Source: Acidisoma cellulosilyticum
Lineage (GTDB): Bacteria; Pseudomonadota; Alphaproteobacteria; Acetobacterales; Acetobacteraceae
Assembly: GCF_020621385.1 (NCBI RefSeq)
Contig: NZ_JAESVA010000001.1
Location: 620,001-684,000 of the forward strand
Reading direction: 5' to 3'
Length of the DNA stretch: 64,000 nt
Shown here: one piece after another, positions 19,924-29,310 of the stretch
Position numbering within the stretch: position 1 is the stretch's first letter
How the letters are laid out: each line of letters begins with the position of its first letter
Notes under the pieces: model-generated
Told to the model about the DNA's origin: nothing
Databases searched by the model: none
The model's input: the letters and a program-made list of their open reading frames with translations, nothing else
Made by a program: the position numbers and the translations under genes

Positions 19924-21132
19924 ATGGTCGGGCGATTTCTCGCGCTGGACGGGCTGCGCGGCCTGCTCGCGCTCTATATCCTGCTCGGGCACACGATCCC
20001 CTTCCTTGATCTTCCGCCTGCGCTCGCCGGTCTGGGCGATCTTCTGTCCCATGGGCGCGCGGCTGTCGCGCTGTTCTTCGTCCTAAGCGGACTCGTCATC
20101 CTCGGGTCGATAGAAAAATTCGCAACCCTCCCGCATCCCACCGCCCGCTTCCTGCTGGCGCGGGCGGGCCGGCTGATACCCGTCTATGCGCTCGCCCTCG
20201 CCCTCGCGGCCCTGGCCCTCAGCCTCGGCGATCCCTTTCCGGCGATGGGGTGGCTGTCTCCCGGTGGCGCCGCGCATGACATTGTCGAATCGGGCTGGCC
20301 GCATTCCGCGCTCTGGCATGTCATGGCCCATGCTCTTTTGCTCCAGGGCTTATTGCCCCCTGCTTTGCTCCCCAATGCCGAATTTTCCATCCTTGGTCCC
20401 GCGTGGAGTCTCAGCACGGAGTGGCAGTTCTATGCCCTCGCGGGGCTGGCGCTCGCGTCCTTCGGTCGTCGTGTGACCAGCACCGTCGGGCTGCGGTATT
20501 GCGTGACGACATTGCTGCTGCTCGGGATTTTGGGGCTCGGTAATGACGCCCTGCCTGCCGAGTGGCAGTTCGGTCGAGCCTTTCTGCCGCAGGAAGCCTG
20601 GTATTTCGCACTCGGCATCGCAAGCTTCGGGCTGATGCGCAGGCCGGATGACAGAGCGGCGCGCATCCTTGTTGCCCTCACCCTGACGGCCAGTTGCATC
20701 ATGAGCGGGGTCGGCACCAACCCGGCCGCGGTGCTGGTGCCGCTCGCCTGGGTGCTTTGCCTTATCTGTCAGAATCCCACACGCGCGCCGTCCGTCGTTC
20801 GGGCGGCATGTCATTGGGGCTACCGGCTGCTGACCTCGCCCATCCTGCTCTGGGCCGGGCGGATGTCCTACGCGCTCTACCTGACCCACGCGCCGGTACA
20901 ACGTCTGCTCATGCTCTGGCTGGCTCCCCGCGCGGATGGGGATTGGCACCGCTTCACGCTGTCATTCATGGGACCAGCCATCGCACTGCCCCTGCTCGTC
21001 GCACTGGTCGTGCATCACAGATGGGAGGAACCGGTGCGGCATTGGAGCCAGAGGCGGGCGACCGCAAAAGACGCGTTTCGGCTTAGGCCTTACGCGTCAG
21101 ACTCCAATACATCGGCTGCCGGCCAGCCGTGA
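19924..21132 (+). CDS. acyltransferase family 3 membrane protein (OafA/YrhL-like)
   Basis: The 402-residue integral membrane protein begins FLALDGLRGLLALYILLGH, the acyltransferase-3 signature with its catalytic His, and has about ten predicted hydrophobic segments (for example SHGRAAVALFFVLSGLVIL and FYALAGLALASFG). Such enzymes O-acylate surface polysaccharides, lipids or small molecules; the substrate here is unknown. Its 3' end overlaps the convergent trmB gene by 50 bp (21083-21132). Confidence 0.88.
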   Translation: MVGRFLALDGLRGLLALYILLGHTIPFLDLPPALAGLGDLLSHGRAAVALFFVLSGLVILGSIEKFATLPHPTARFLLARAGRLIPVYALALALAALALSLGDPFPAMGWLSPGGAAHDIVESGWPHSALWHVMAHALLLQGLLPPALLPNAEFSILGPAWSLSTEWQFYALAGLALASFGRRVTSTVGLRYCVTTLLLLGILGLGNDALPAEWQFGRAFLPQEAWYFALGIASFGLMRRPDDRAARILVALTLTASCIMSGVGTNPAAVLVPLAWVLCLICQNPTRAPSVVRAACHWGYRLLTSPILLWAGRMSYALYLTHAPVQRLLMLWLAPRADGDWHRFTLSFMGPAIALPLLVALVVHHRWEEPVRHWSQRRATAKDAFRLRPYASDSNTSAAGQP

Positions 21133-21784
21133 GGGCCTTGGCCTCATACCGCGTCGGCGGCCAGCCATCCGGCCGCTCAAGCGCGGGCGGCGGCACGTCG
21201 AACGCGTCCTGGCCAGCGAGAACCTCGGCCGTCCAATCCTGATAGGTCGGGTCGTCGGTCGCGATGCGCCAGATGCCGCCCGGACGAATCACCCGCGCGG
21301 CGATCTCGATATTCGTGGGGTGCATGAAGCGCCGCTTGGTATGGCGCGTCTTCGGCCAAGGGTCCGGGAACATCAGATAAAGCCGGGACAACGTGGCGTC
21401 CGGCAGCTTGCTCAGAAGCTGGCGCGCGTCCTCGTCCCATAGGCGCAGATTGACGGGCAGAGGCGGAATGGCCTCGGTCCCGTCATCCGGCACAAGGGCC
21501 GAGAGCATCGAGCAGATGCCGTTCTCGAAAACCTCACAGGCAATCAGGCCCACCCGCGGGTTGGCTTCGGCCAAGGCGCGCGCGTGTTCGCCGCCACCGA
21601 AACCCACTTCAAACCAGACTTCCTGGGGAGAATGCGCAAAAGCGCCCGCCGGGTCGGCAGAACCCGCCTCCGGCAGGCGAAGCAGCGGCAGCACTTGCTC
21701 CATGAGCCAGAGCTGCCGCGCCCGCAACGGGTGGCTACGCTGCCGGCCGTAAAGACGGTCCGGCTGAGGCTTGGTCGTAATCAG
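21083..21784 (-). CDS. trmB: tRNA (guanine-N7-)-methyltransferase
   Basis: TrmB makes m7G46 in tRNA with SAM. Seen are VGFGGGEHA (SAM site), the [16 protein letters not shown] motif and the C-terminal [11 protein letters not shown]. The conserved N-terminal [15 protein letters not shown] is encoded upstream of the first usual start (TTG at 21727). There is no in-frame ATG, GTG or TTG before it, and the nearest candidate is a CTG at 21782-21784 overlapping the metK stop. I extend the gene to that codon; the conservative gene is 21083-21727. Coupling to metK, which makes the SAM, is notable. Confidence 0.85.
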   Translation of the reverse strand: MITTKPQPDRLYGRQRSHPLRARQLWLMEQVLPLLRLPEAGSADPAGAFAHSPQEVWFEVGFGGGEHARALAEANPRVGLIACEVFENGICSMLSALVPDDGTEAIPPLPVNLRLWDEDARQLLSKLPDATLSRLYLMFPDPWPKTRHTKRRFMHPTNIEIAARVIRPGGIWRIATDDPTYQDWTAEVLAGQDAFDVPPPALERPDGWPPTRYEAKALTAGRQPMYWSLTRKA

Positions 21785-22980
21785 CGGCCGAAGGCGGACT
21801 TCAGGGACGACACGAGATCGGTGCGTTCCCAGGTGAAGGTGCCCTTCTCCTCGTCCGGCGTGCGGCCGAAATGGCCATAGGCCGAGGTCGGCGCGTAGAT
21901 CGCACGGTTGAGGTGCAGATGCTCGCGGATACCGCGCGGCGACAGGTTAACCAGTTCGCGCAGCGTCTTTTCAAGCTTCTGCTCGCTCACATCGCGGCCC
22001 GTGCCATGCAGATCGACATAGACGGACAGTGGATGGGACACGCCAATGGCGTAGGAAATCTGCAGCGTGCACTTCTCGGCCAGGCCAGCGGCCACGACAT
22101 TCTTGGCCAGATAGCGGCAGACATAGGCGGCCGAACGATCAACCTTGGTCGGGTCCTTACCCGAGAAGGCGCCGCCGCCATGCGGGGCCGCACCGCCGTA
22201 GGTGTCGACGATGATCTTGCGACCGGTCAGGCCGCAATCACCGTCCGGACCGCCGACGACGAAGGTGCCTGTCGGGTTGATGTAGATTTCGGATTCGTCG
22301 GGCATCCAGCCTTCCGGCAGGCTCGACTGAATGATCGGAAGCAGCATGCCCCGCACCTTCGACAGGCTGACGCCTTCGTCATGCTGGGTGGAGACGACGA
22401 CGCTGGTGGCGCCGACCGGCTTGCCGTCGACATAGCGCAGCGTGACCTGGCTCTTGGCGTCGGGCTGCAGGCCTTCGACGCTCAGGTCCTTGTTGCGGCG
22501 CAGTTCGGCGACGCGGCGCAGAATGAGATGCGAGTAATAAAGCGGCGCCGGCATCAGCTCTTCAGTCTCGCGGCAGGCATAGCCGAACATGATGCCCTGG
22601 TCGCCCGCGCCTTCGTCCTTGTTGCCGGCAGCGTCGACGCCGACCGCGATATCGGCGGACTGGGCATGCAGAAGCACATCGACCTGCGCATTGCGCCAGG
22701 AGAAGCCCGCCTGATCATAGCCGATGTCATGCACCGCCATACGCGCCAGATGGGCGAGATATTCGGCGGTGATGCTGTCCGGGCCACGGGTCTCGCCCGC
22801 AAGGACGATGCGGTTCGTCGTCACCAGGGTCTCACAGGCGACACGCGCATAAGGGTCGGCCGCGAGATAGGCGTCGAGCACCGTATCGCTGATCCGGTCG
22901 GCAACCTTATCGGGGTGGCCTTCAGAAACCGATTCTGACGTGAATAGATACTCGCCGGTATCGCGCATAACGTGCTCCAT
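21781..22980 (-). CDS. metK: S-adenosylmethionine synthase
   Basis: MetK makes SAM from methionine and ATP. The protein has [20 protein letters not shown] at the N-terminus, the signature [12 protein letters not shown] and the P-loop-like GGGAFSGKD. Length (399, or 395 from the ATG at 22968, which has GGAG 6-7 bp upstream) matches the family. It is followed by trmB. I see no SAM-II or SAM/SAH riboswitch in the 82 bp between it and dapB. Confidence 0.96.
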   Translation of the reverse strand: MEHVMRDTGEYLFTSESVSEGHPDKVADRISDTVLDAYLAADPYARVACETLVTTNRIVLAGETRGPDSITAEYLAHLARMAVHDIGYDQAGFSWRNAQVDVLLHAQSADIAVGVDAAGNKDEGAGDQGIMFGYACRETEELMPAPLYYSHLILRRVAELRRNKDLSVEGLQPDAKSQVTLRYVDGKPVGATSVVVSTQHDEGVSLSKVRGMLLPIIQSSLPEGWMPDESEIYINPTGTFVVGGPDGDCGLTGRKIIVDTYGGAAPHGGGAFSGKDPTKVDRSAAYVCRYLAKNVVAAGLAEKCTLQISYAIGVSHPLSVYVDLHGTGRDVSEQKLEKTLRELVNLSPRGIREHLHLNRAIYAPTSAYGHFGRTPDEEKGTFTWERTDLVSSLKSAFGR

Positions 22981-23062
22981 GCTGACGGAGGAATCTCCTC
23001 ACCCACCGGCGAGGGAGAGGGGATTTCGCCTAAAGCGGCAAGCGGGTCAACCCTTTGCGCCG

Positions 23063-23830
23063 TCAGGCCAGACCCAGAACGTCTTTCATGGAATAAAGAC
23101 CGGGCGGCTTGTCGCTTACCCAATGGGCCGCGCGCACGGCACCGGTGGCGAAAGTCCTGCGGTCAAAAGCCCTATGTGTAAGAACGATTTGCTCATCTGC
23201 GCCGGCAAAGAGGAGGCTATGCTCCCCGACGATCTGGCCGCCGCGCAAAGCCGCGAAACCGATTTCACCTGTGACGCGCGGCCCGGTATGCCCGTCCCGT
23301 CCGCTCTGCATGACATCGGTCAAATCGACCTTACGACCGGCGGCAACCGCCCTGCCGATGCCGATCGCGGTACCGGATGGCGCGTCAACCTTCTGGCGGT
23401 GATGCATCTCGACGATCTCGGCATCGTATTGCTCCGCCGGCAAAGCCGCCGCCATTTGCTCGGCGAGCGCCAGAACCAGCGTGACGCCGGCTGAGAAATT
23501 GGCGGCATAAACCACGGGAATCCAGCGCGCCGCCTGGGCGACGATCGCCTCCTCCGCGGCCGACAGACCGGATGTGCCCAATATCCAGGGGGTACCGGCC
23601 GCGATCAGCACCTCGGCATGCGCCTCGGCCGTGCCGGCACGCGTGAAATCAATCACCACGTCGCTCGCTTCCGCGAGTGCCGCGACAGTCTGGAAAAGCG
23701 GCACCGGGCTGTCCGCCGGCGTCGCATGCCGCGTGCCGCCGACAAGCGCGGCACCGGCGGTCGCGACCTCTTCCACCAGCATCTGCCCCATCCGGCCAGA
23801 GATACCGGCAATTCCAATCCGCAAAGACAT
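23063..23830 (-). CDS. dapB: 4-hydroxy-tetrahydrodipicolinate reductase
   Basis: DapB reduces HTPA to tetrahydrodipicolinate in lysine and diaminopimelate synthesis. The 255-residue protein has the dinucleotide-binding GIAGISGRMG at 6-15 and the family signature EMHHRQKVDAPSGTA with the catalytic His pair and Lys, as well as GYAANFSAGV-like VYAANFSAGV. It is on the minus strand between phaB (21 bp upstream) and metK, possibly in one transcript. Confidence 0.96.
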   Translation of the reverse strand: MSLRIGIAGISGRMGQMLVEEVATAGAALVGGTRHATPADSPVPLFQTVAALAEASDVVIDFTRAGTAEAHAEVLIAAGTPWILGTSGLSAAEEAIVAQAARWIPVVYAANFSAGVTLVLALAEQMAAALPAEQYDAEIVEMHHRQKVDAPSGTAIGIGRAVAAGRKVDLTDVMQSGRDGHTGPRVTGEIGFAALRGGQIVGEHSLLFAGADEQIVLTHRAFDRRTFATGAVRAAHWVSDKPPGLYSMKDVLGLA

Positions 23831-23851
23831 AAAGATATAAGTATCCGTTGA

Positions 23852-24574
23852 TCAGTACATGTGTTGGCCACCGTTGATCGACAGCGTCGATCCGGTGATG
23901 AAACTGCCTTCGTCCGCCGTCAGAAAGGTAACGCCGCGGGCGATATCCTCGGCCTGACCCAGCCGCCCGACAGGAATGCGGGCAATGATCTTACCCAGCA
24001 CATCCTCCGGCACGGCGCGGACCATATCCGTATCGACGTAGCCAGGCGCGATGGCATTGACGGTGATGCCGAAACGGGCACCTTCCTGGGCTAGCGCCTT
24101 GGTGAAACCGTGAATGCCGGATTTGGCGGCGGCGTAGTTGACCTGACCATATTGGCCGGCCTGGCCGTTGATGCTGCCGATATTGACGACGCGGCCGAAT
24201 TTCTTCGCCTTCATGCCGTCGAAGGTCAGTTTGCACAGATTGAAGCAGGAGCCGAGATTGGTATCCATCACGGCATCCCACATGTCGCGCGTCATCCGCG
24301 TCATGGTGCCGTCTCGCGTGATGCCGGCGTTATTGACCAAAATCTCGATCGGGCCTTGCTGTTCCGTGATCTGGGCAACAGCCGCTTCGCATTCCGCGAA
24401 ATCGCCGGCGTCGAATTTCAGCGTGACGATCCCTGTCGCTGCCGAAAAAGCCTCGGCCTTCTCGACATTGCCGGCATAGCTCGCAATGACGGTACGGCCG
24501 GCTTCCTTGAGAGCGATGCTGATGGCCGCACCAATACCGCGCGTGCCACCGGTCACGAGTGCAACTCTCGACAT
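23852..24574 (-). CDS. phaB: acetoacetyl-CoA reductase
   Basis: PhaB is the NADPH-dependent SDR that makes (R)-3-hydroxybutyryl-CoA for polyhydroxybutyrate. The 240-residue protein has TGGTRGIG at 8-15, NNAG at 81-84, Ser134, Tyr147 and Lys151. The PhaB-type stretch GSINGQAGQYGQVNYAAAKSG separates it from ordinary FabG. A GAGGAGAAA ribosome site precedes the ATG. No phaA or phaC is in the window, but a phasin gene lies at 45894-46517. Confidence 0.9.
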   Translation of the reverse strand: MSRVALVTGGTRGIGAAISIALKEAGRTVIASYAGNVEKAEAFSAATGIVTLKFDAGDFAECEAAVAQITEQQGPIEILVNNAGITRDGTMTRMTRDMWDAVMDTNLGSCFNLCKLTFDGMKAKKFGRVVNIGSINGQAGQYGQVNYAAAKSGIHGFTKALAQEGARFGITVNAIAPGYVDTDMVRAVPEDVLGKIIARIPVGRLGQAEDIARGVTFLTADEGSFITGSTLSINGGQHMY

Positions 24575-24703
24575 GGTCTTTCTCCTCGCCTCACTTTTTT
24601 GGCACCCGCCGGACGGAAGGTCCGCGGATGCTTCAGCCTGGAACCAAGTCTAGGCTGAAAACGTAAGGATGCTAGCCGTCATTTCGGCATCGCGCTGCGC
24701 ATA

Positions 24704-25762
24704 TCAATGTGACCAGCGGCCGACATCGGCGACCCTTGCGCGATAGACGATATAGACGGTCCAGATGATCGGGGGGATCAACGGCACCGGCACGATCATC
24801 GGCTTGTAATGGCTCGGCACCGCCAGGAAGACCCAGGATGATGCCGCGCCGAACAGCGTGAAGCCCCAATAGATCAAAGTGATCGCCCATGGCGCCATGC
24901 CCGATCGATGGGCGATCTGGAACAGATGTCCGCGATGGGCCTGGGTAATGTTCTCGCCGCGCAGCAGCCGGCGGACCAAGGTGAAGGCGACATCATACAG
25001 CGCGCCCGTCAGCATCATCGGCACCAGCACGAAGGAGAGGTCGGCGCCTTCGAAGCGGGAGGAGGCGACCGCCAGCATGGCCAGCACGAAGCCGCAGAAC
25101 TGGCTGCCGACATCGCCCATGAAGATCCGCGCACGCGGATAGTTGAAGGGCATGAAGCCCAGCACGCCCGCCGCCAGCAGCGCCGCCGCGAAATAGGTGA
25201 ACCAGCCATTGGCATGGGCCGCGAAGATGCTGAGGAAGACGCAGGTAATGAAGGTGATGCCGGAAGCGAGACCGTTCAGCCCGTCGATGAAATTCATCGC
25301 GTTGGTGGCGAACAAAATCCAGCACAAGGTAAAGGGAATGGCGAAGGGGCCGACATCGACGCCGCCTATATAAGGCAGGTGATAGGCGACGACATAAAGC
25401 CCGGTTAGCACCGCCGTCAGCGCGGCAGCCACCTGGGCGCCAAGTTTGATGATGAATCGGTAGTCGTAAATGTCGTCCAGCAGCGCGACCAGGGCGATCG
25501 CGAAGGACGACAGGATCATGCCACGGAAATAAGGGTCGGCCAGGCGGGCGAAGCCGGCGAAGCGATACAGGATCAGGATCCCGACCAAGTAGGCGAGTAC
25601 GATGCCGACACCGCCGAGCTTGGGCGTAGGCGCGTCATGCGCCTTGCGCCCTTCGGGGTGGTCCATCACGGCCAAGGCGATCATGGCCCGGACGCCGCAG
25701 GCGGAAGCAATCGCCAGGCAGGCCAGGAAGATCAGGTGAATGGTAACGGCGTGAAGGGTCAT
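24704..25762 (-). CDS. WecA/MraY-type polyprenyl-phosphate sugar-1-phosphate transferase
   Basis: The 352-residue, roughly ten-helix membrane protein belongs to the glycosyltransferase-4 family that loads a sugar phosphate on undecaprenyl phosphate. Seen are the PTPKLGGVGI motif, the Mg-binding LLDDIYD, NAMNFIDGLNGLASG, and ARIFMGDVGSQF. This pattern fits WecA/TagO-like enzymes rather than MraY, which lies in the dcw cluster. The genes of the pathway it feeds are not nearby. Confidence 0.85.
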   Translation of the reverse strand: MTLHAVTIHLIFLACLAIASACGVRAMIALAVMDHPEGRKAHDAPTPKLGGVGIVLAYLVGILILYRFAGFARLADPYFRGMILSSFAIALVALLDDIYDYRFIIKLGAQVAAALTAVLTGLYVVAYHLPYIGGVDVGPFAIPFTLCWILFATNAMNFIDGLNGLASGITFITCVFLSIFAAHANGWFTYFAAALLAAGVLGFMPFNYPRARIFMGDVGSQFCGFVLAMLAVASSRFEGADLSFVLVPMMLTGALYDVAFTLVRRLLRGENITQAHRGHLFQIAHRSGMAPWAITLIYWGFTLFGAASSWVFLAVPSHYKPMIVPVPLIPPIIWTVYIVYRARVADVGRWSH

Positions 25763-25994
25763 CGGTTACGGTTTTGAACGGCGGCGGACCATGACGGAAG
25801 GCCCGGCCCAGAGCAAGACGGCGCCCAGTAGGATTTCCGTCATTCTTTACAGTATCATCAGGCTCTGCACCTGAAACGGGCGGGCGGCATGCGTGCGGGA
25901 AAGCTTGCCTCCGCCCCCCGCATCGGTTAAACGCCCGCCCCTAACGTCGGCACCCCTGGAGGCCGGCGTTTTACGCATTTCCAAGGAGCGAGTT

Positions 25995-26693
25995 ATGGCC
26001 AATTTCACGTCTATTTCGGCCGAGCTGCGCGAGCGGGCAGGTAAGGGGGCAGCGCGCGCGACACGCCGGGCGGGGAAAGTTCCCGCCGTTATTTACGGTG
26101 CGAAGCAAACGCCGACCCTGATCTCCCTCGAGCCGCGCGCGGTCATCAAGGAGCTACATCGCGGTGGCTGGCGGTCCCGCCTGTATGAACTGGATCTCGG
26201 CGCCGACAAGGCCCGTGCCCTGATCCGTGACGTTCAGTTCCACCCCGTCACCGACCAGCCCGAGCATGTCGACTTCCAGCGCCTGGCGCCGGGTGAGTTG
26301 ATCCGCGTCGCGGTTGCCGTGTCGTTCGAAGGCGAAGCGGTCTCCCCCGGCCTGAAGCGTGGCGGCGTGCTGAACGTCGTGCGCCACACGGTTGAAGTCT
26401 ATGCCGATCCTGAGACGGTGCCCGAGCATTTCGTGGCCGACCTCAGCACGCTCGACATCAACGACAACGTGCGCTTCTCGGACCTCAAGGGCACCGAAGG
26501 CACGCGCGCGACGATTCTCGACCGCGACTTCGTCATCGCGAGCGTCGCTTCCGTGACGCAGAACGCGGCCGACGCGGCTGAAGAAGCGGCTGCCGCCGCT
26601 GCTTCCGCTGCTGCTGCCGCCGCCAAGGGTGGCAAGAGCGGTGGCAAGCCGGCCGCCAAGCCGGCCGCCGCTGCGCCCGCGAAGAAGAAGTAA
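25995..26693 (+). CDS. rplY: 50S ribosomal protein L25 (Ctc form)
   Basis: The 232-residue protein has an N-terminal L25 5S-rRNA-binding domain ([27 protein letters not shown]), a TL5/Ctc C-terminal beta domain ([26 protein letters not shown]) and an Ala/Lys-rich tail common in alphaproteobacteria. The ATG at 25995 is chosen, as AAGGAG lies 8 bp upstream. It is followed by pth, the usual partner order. Confidence 0.95.
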   Translation: MANFTSISAELRERAGKGAARATRRAGKVPAVIYGAKQTPTLISLEPRAVIKELHRGGWRSRLYELDLGADKARALIRDVQFHPVTDQPEHVDFQRLAPGELIRVAVAVSFEGEAVSPGLKRGGVLNVVRHTVEVYADPETVPEHFVADLSTLDINDNVRFSDLKGTEGTRATILDRDFVIASVASVTQNAADAAEEAAAAAASAAAAAAKGGKSGGKPAAKPAAAAPAKKK

Positions 26694-26731
26694 GACTGCG
26701 ACGCTAACCGGAACGGGGGCCGGGTCTGCCC

Positions 26732-27310
26732 ATGTTACTTTGGGTGGGGCTCGGCAATCCCGAGCCGGGAATGGCTCGACAGCGCCATAATATCGGCTTC
26801 ATGGCGCTGGATGTGATCGCGATCCGCCACGGCTTCGGGCCGTGGCGGCCGCGTTTCAAAGGCCTGGTGGCGGAGGGTCGCGTGGGCAGCCAAAAGATCC
26901 TCGCCCTCAAGCCCATGACTTATATGAATGCCTCAGGCCAATCGGTGCAGCAGGCGCTCTCCTTCTTCAAGATCGAGCCCGCTGACCTCACCGTCTTTCA
27001 TGACGAGCTGGACCTTGTGCCTGGCAAGCTGCGCACGAAGCGCGGCGGCGGGGCCGCCGGTCATAATGGCTTGCGCAGCATCGACCAGCTGATCGGCACG
27101 CCGGATTATGGTCGCGTAAGGCTTGGCATCGGCCATCCAGGCCATAAGGACCGGGTCCATGGCTATGTGCTGAGCGACTTCCCGGCCGCCGACAAAAGCT
27201 GGCTCATCCCCTTTCTGGACTCGGTCGCCGACCGTGCCGGGACCTTGGCCGAGGGCGAGCCGGAAAAATTCATGACCAGCGTTTCCGAAGACATGCGGAA
27301 GGTACAGTAA
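26732..27310 (+). CDS. pth: peptidyl-tRNA hydrolase
   Basis: Pth releases peptides from peptidyl-tRNA that dropped off ribosomes. The 192-residue protein has LGNPEPGMARQRHNIGFMALD with catalytic His19, KPMTYMNASGQSVQ, HDELDL and the GGGAAGHNGLRSI motif. It lies between rplY and ychF, whose ATG overlaps the pth stop by one base. Confidence 0.95.
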   Translation: MLLWVGLGNPEPGMARQRHNIGFMALDVIAIRHGFGPWRPRFKGLVAEGRVGSQKILALKPMTYMNASGQSVQQALSFFKIEPADLTVFHDELDLVPGKLRTKRGGGAAGHNGLRSIDQLIGTPDYGRVRLGIGHPGHKDRVHGYVLSDFPAADKSWLIPFLDSVADRAGTLAEGEPEKFMTSVSEDMRKVQ

Positions 27311-28404
27311 TGGGCTTCAATTGCGGCATCGTCGGTCTGCCCAATGTCGGCAAGTCGACCCTTTTCAACGCCCTGACGGCGACCGCCGCCGCCCAGGCCG
27401 CGAATTATCCCTTCTGCACGATCGAGCCGAATGTCGGCCGCGTGGCCGTGCCCGATAAGCGCCTGCAGCCGCTGGCGACCATCGGCAAGTCGCAGAAAAT
27501 CCTGCCGACCAGCCTGGAATTCGTCGATATCGCGGGTCTCGTGCGCGGCGCGTCCAAGGGCGAAGGCCTCGGCAACCAGTTCCTTGCCAATATCCGCGAG
27601 ACGGATGCCATCATCCACGTGCTGCGCTGCTTCGAGGATAGCGACATCACCCATGTCGAGGGTGACATCGACCCGGTGCGCGACGCCGATGTGGTCGAGA
27701 CCGAGCTGATGCTGGCTGATCTGGAAAGTCTGGAGAAGCGGCTGCACGGATTGCAGAAGCGCGCGCGCGGCGGCGACAAGGAGAGTGCAGCGCAGCTCGT
27801 TCTGGTCGAGCCGATCATCGCGGCGCTGACCGAGGGCAAGCCCGCCCGCACCGCAATCCCGGTGGCGGACCGCAAGCTGGCCGAGCGTCTGCAACTGCTG
27901 ACCGCCAAACCCGTCCTGTACGTCTGCAATGTCGAGGAAGCGTCGGCCGCCACCGGCAATGCCTTCTCGGCCAAGGTCGCTGCCATGGCGATCGAAAAGG
28001 GGGCGGCGCATGTCGTGGTATCGGCGGCGATCGAAGCCGAAGTCAGCCAGCTGCCGGAAGAGGATCAGGGCGAATATCTGGATGGCCTGGGCCTGACGGA
28101 AAGCGGCCTCGCGCGGGTTATCGCCGCCGGCTACGGGCTGCTCGGCCTCAGCACCTATTTCACCGTGGGTCCCAAGGAAACGCGGGCCTGGACGATTGAA
28201 AAGGGCATGAAGGCACCGCAGGCAGCGGGCGTCATCCATGGCGATTTCGAGCGCGGCTTCATCGCCTGCGAGACGACCGCCTATGACGACTACATCGCCT
28301 ACAAGGGCGAAGTCGGCGCGCGCGAAGCCGGCAAGCTGCGGATCGAGGGCAAGGAATACGTGGTCAAGGACGGCGACGTTCTGCTGTTCCGGTTTAACGT
28401 CTGA
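27310..28404 (+). CDS. ychF: redox-regulated ATPase YchF
   Basis: YchF is an Obg-family P-loop ATPase that associates with ribosomes. The 364-residue protein has the P-loop GLPNVGKST (9-17), DIAGLVRGASKGEGLGNQFL, a non-canonical G4 position NVEE that explains ATP preference, and a C-terminal TGS domain ending KEYVVKDGDVLLFRFNV. Start and pth stop overlap (TAATG). A 19-bp stem follows the gene. Confidence 0.95.
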   Translation: MGFNCGIVGLPNVGKSTLFNALTATAAAQAANYPFCTIEPNVGRVAVPDKRLQPLATIGKSQKILPTSLEFVDIAGLVRGASKGEGLGNQFLANIRETDAIIHVLRCFEDSDITHVEGDIDPVRDADVVETELMLADLESLEKRLHGLQKRARGGDKESAAQLVLVEPIIAALTEGKPARTAIPVADRKLAERLQLLTAKPVLYVCNVEEASAATGNAFSAKVAAMAIEKGAAHVVVSAAIEAEVSQLPEEDQGEYLDGLGLTESGLARVIAAGYGLLGLSTYFTVGPKETRAWTIEKGMKAPQAAGVIHGDFERGFIACETTAYDDYIAYKGEVGAREAGKLRIEGKEYVVKDGDVLLFRFNV

Positions 28405-28440
28405 GCTTGGTGCCTGAGCGCGCTATCGCGCGCTGAAACC

Positions 28441-28482
28441 GGCACCGGCCCGCACCCCCACCCGGGGGTGCGGGCCGGTGCC
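28441..28482. terminator. long perfect hairpin after ychF
   Basis: A perfect 19-bp GC-rich stem (28441-28459 with 28464-28482) has a 4-nt loop, 36 bp after the ychF stop. No T-run follows, so it may terminate poorly or act as a structural or repeat element. A second small stem GAACCTGC / GCAGGTTC follows at about 28488-28507. Confidence 0.55.
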
Positions 28483-28512
28483 GCTTCTGAACCTGCGGAT
28501 GCAGGTTCGATC

Positions 28513-28696
28513 TAGAGTCTGTCAGGTTTTAATAGATAATTTGTCATCCGCGCACTTGTTGCGCGGACCTACCCGCCGCGGCGCCCAGCCGGCCGATTGC
28601 TTGCTGCGTCAGGTAGATGCGCGGGTCGGGGTGCGGCCGGCCAGGCCCGCGCACGACAGATTTTTTGGCGTTTCCAACTAAACCTGACGGACTCTA
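28513..28696. mobile_element. MITE-like element, core type A, copy 2
   Basis: The 180-bp core (28515-28694) has inverted termini GAGTCTGTCAGGTTTT and CTAAACCTGACGGACTC and TA on each side. Its reverse complement is nearly identical to 19-211 apart from a 13-bp indel and scattered substitutions. The right-hand TA plus the first base of the element form the TAG stop (28694-28696) of the neighbouring PPOX gene. No coding capacity. Confidence 0.75.
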
Positions 28697-29299
28697 ATAC
28701 AGCGTCGCCCTGGTGCGTTCCGGCAGGTCACGGTCATAGCCTGCGCCGTCGAACACCCCTTGCGAGATATGCTGCAAAATCTGCCCCGCGCTCGGCAGTT
28801 TTGACCGCTCCACATGACGCGCCGGGTCCCACAAGGCCGAACGCACGAAAGCCTTCGCGCAGTGGAAATAGACGCTCTCGATCGTTACCAGAATAACGGT
28901 CTTCGGCGGCTTGCCGCCCACCGCAAACTGCGCGAGCAGATCAGCATCATCCGAAATCACCGCGACACCGTTGACACGCAGCGTCTCCCCCACGCCGGGG
29001 ATGATGAACAGCAGCGAAATGCGCGGATCGCGGATGATGTTGCGCAGATTGTCGATGCGGTTATTGCCCGGCCGGTCGGGGATCGCGAGTGTGCTGTCAT
29101 CCAGAATCCGCACGAAGCCCGGCGCATCGCCCTTGGGTGAGCAATCAAGCCCCTCCGGCCCCACCGTCGCCAGAATGATCATCGGCGCGGCTTCCACGAA
29201 GGCGCGATAATCCGCATTGAGCTGCGGGATCTCCTTTTGCAGCGAGCGCGGATTGGCCGGTCCGTAGATCGCTTCCAGCGCCTCTATCGTCTCGATCAT
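28694..29299 (-). CDS. pyridoxamine 5'-phosphate oxidase family FMN protein (MSMEG_1061-like)
   Basis: The 201-residue protein has the split-barrel FMN-binding fold, seen in APMIILATVGPEGLDCSPKGDAPGFVRI, RPGNNRIDNLRNIIRDPRISLLFIIPG and RVNGVAVISDD. It resembles the MSMEG_1061 subfamily, probably F420- or FMN-dependent reductases of unknown substrate, not PdxH itself. The last three bases, TAG, lie at the junction with the repeat element, so the C-terminus may have been set by that insertion. It follows the epimerase gene by 11 bp. Confidence 0.85.
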   Translation of the reverse strand: MIETIEALEAIYGPANPRSLQKEIPQLNADYRAFVEAAPMIILATVGPEGLDCSPKGDAPGFVRILDDSTLAIPDRPGNNRIDNLRNIIRDPRISLLFIIPGVGETLRVNGVAVISDDADLLAQFAVGGKPPKTVILVTIESVYFHCAKAFVRSALWDPARHVERSKLPSAGQILQHISQGVFDGAGYDRDLPERTRATLY

Positions 29300-29310
29300 G
29301 GGGATGATCC

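Noticed and set aside
22981-23062. Search for a SAM riboswitch before metK
   Set aside because: No SAM-II or SAM/SAH consensus core is evident in the 82 bp between dapB and metK; only GAGG-rich translation signals are seen.
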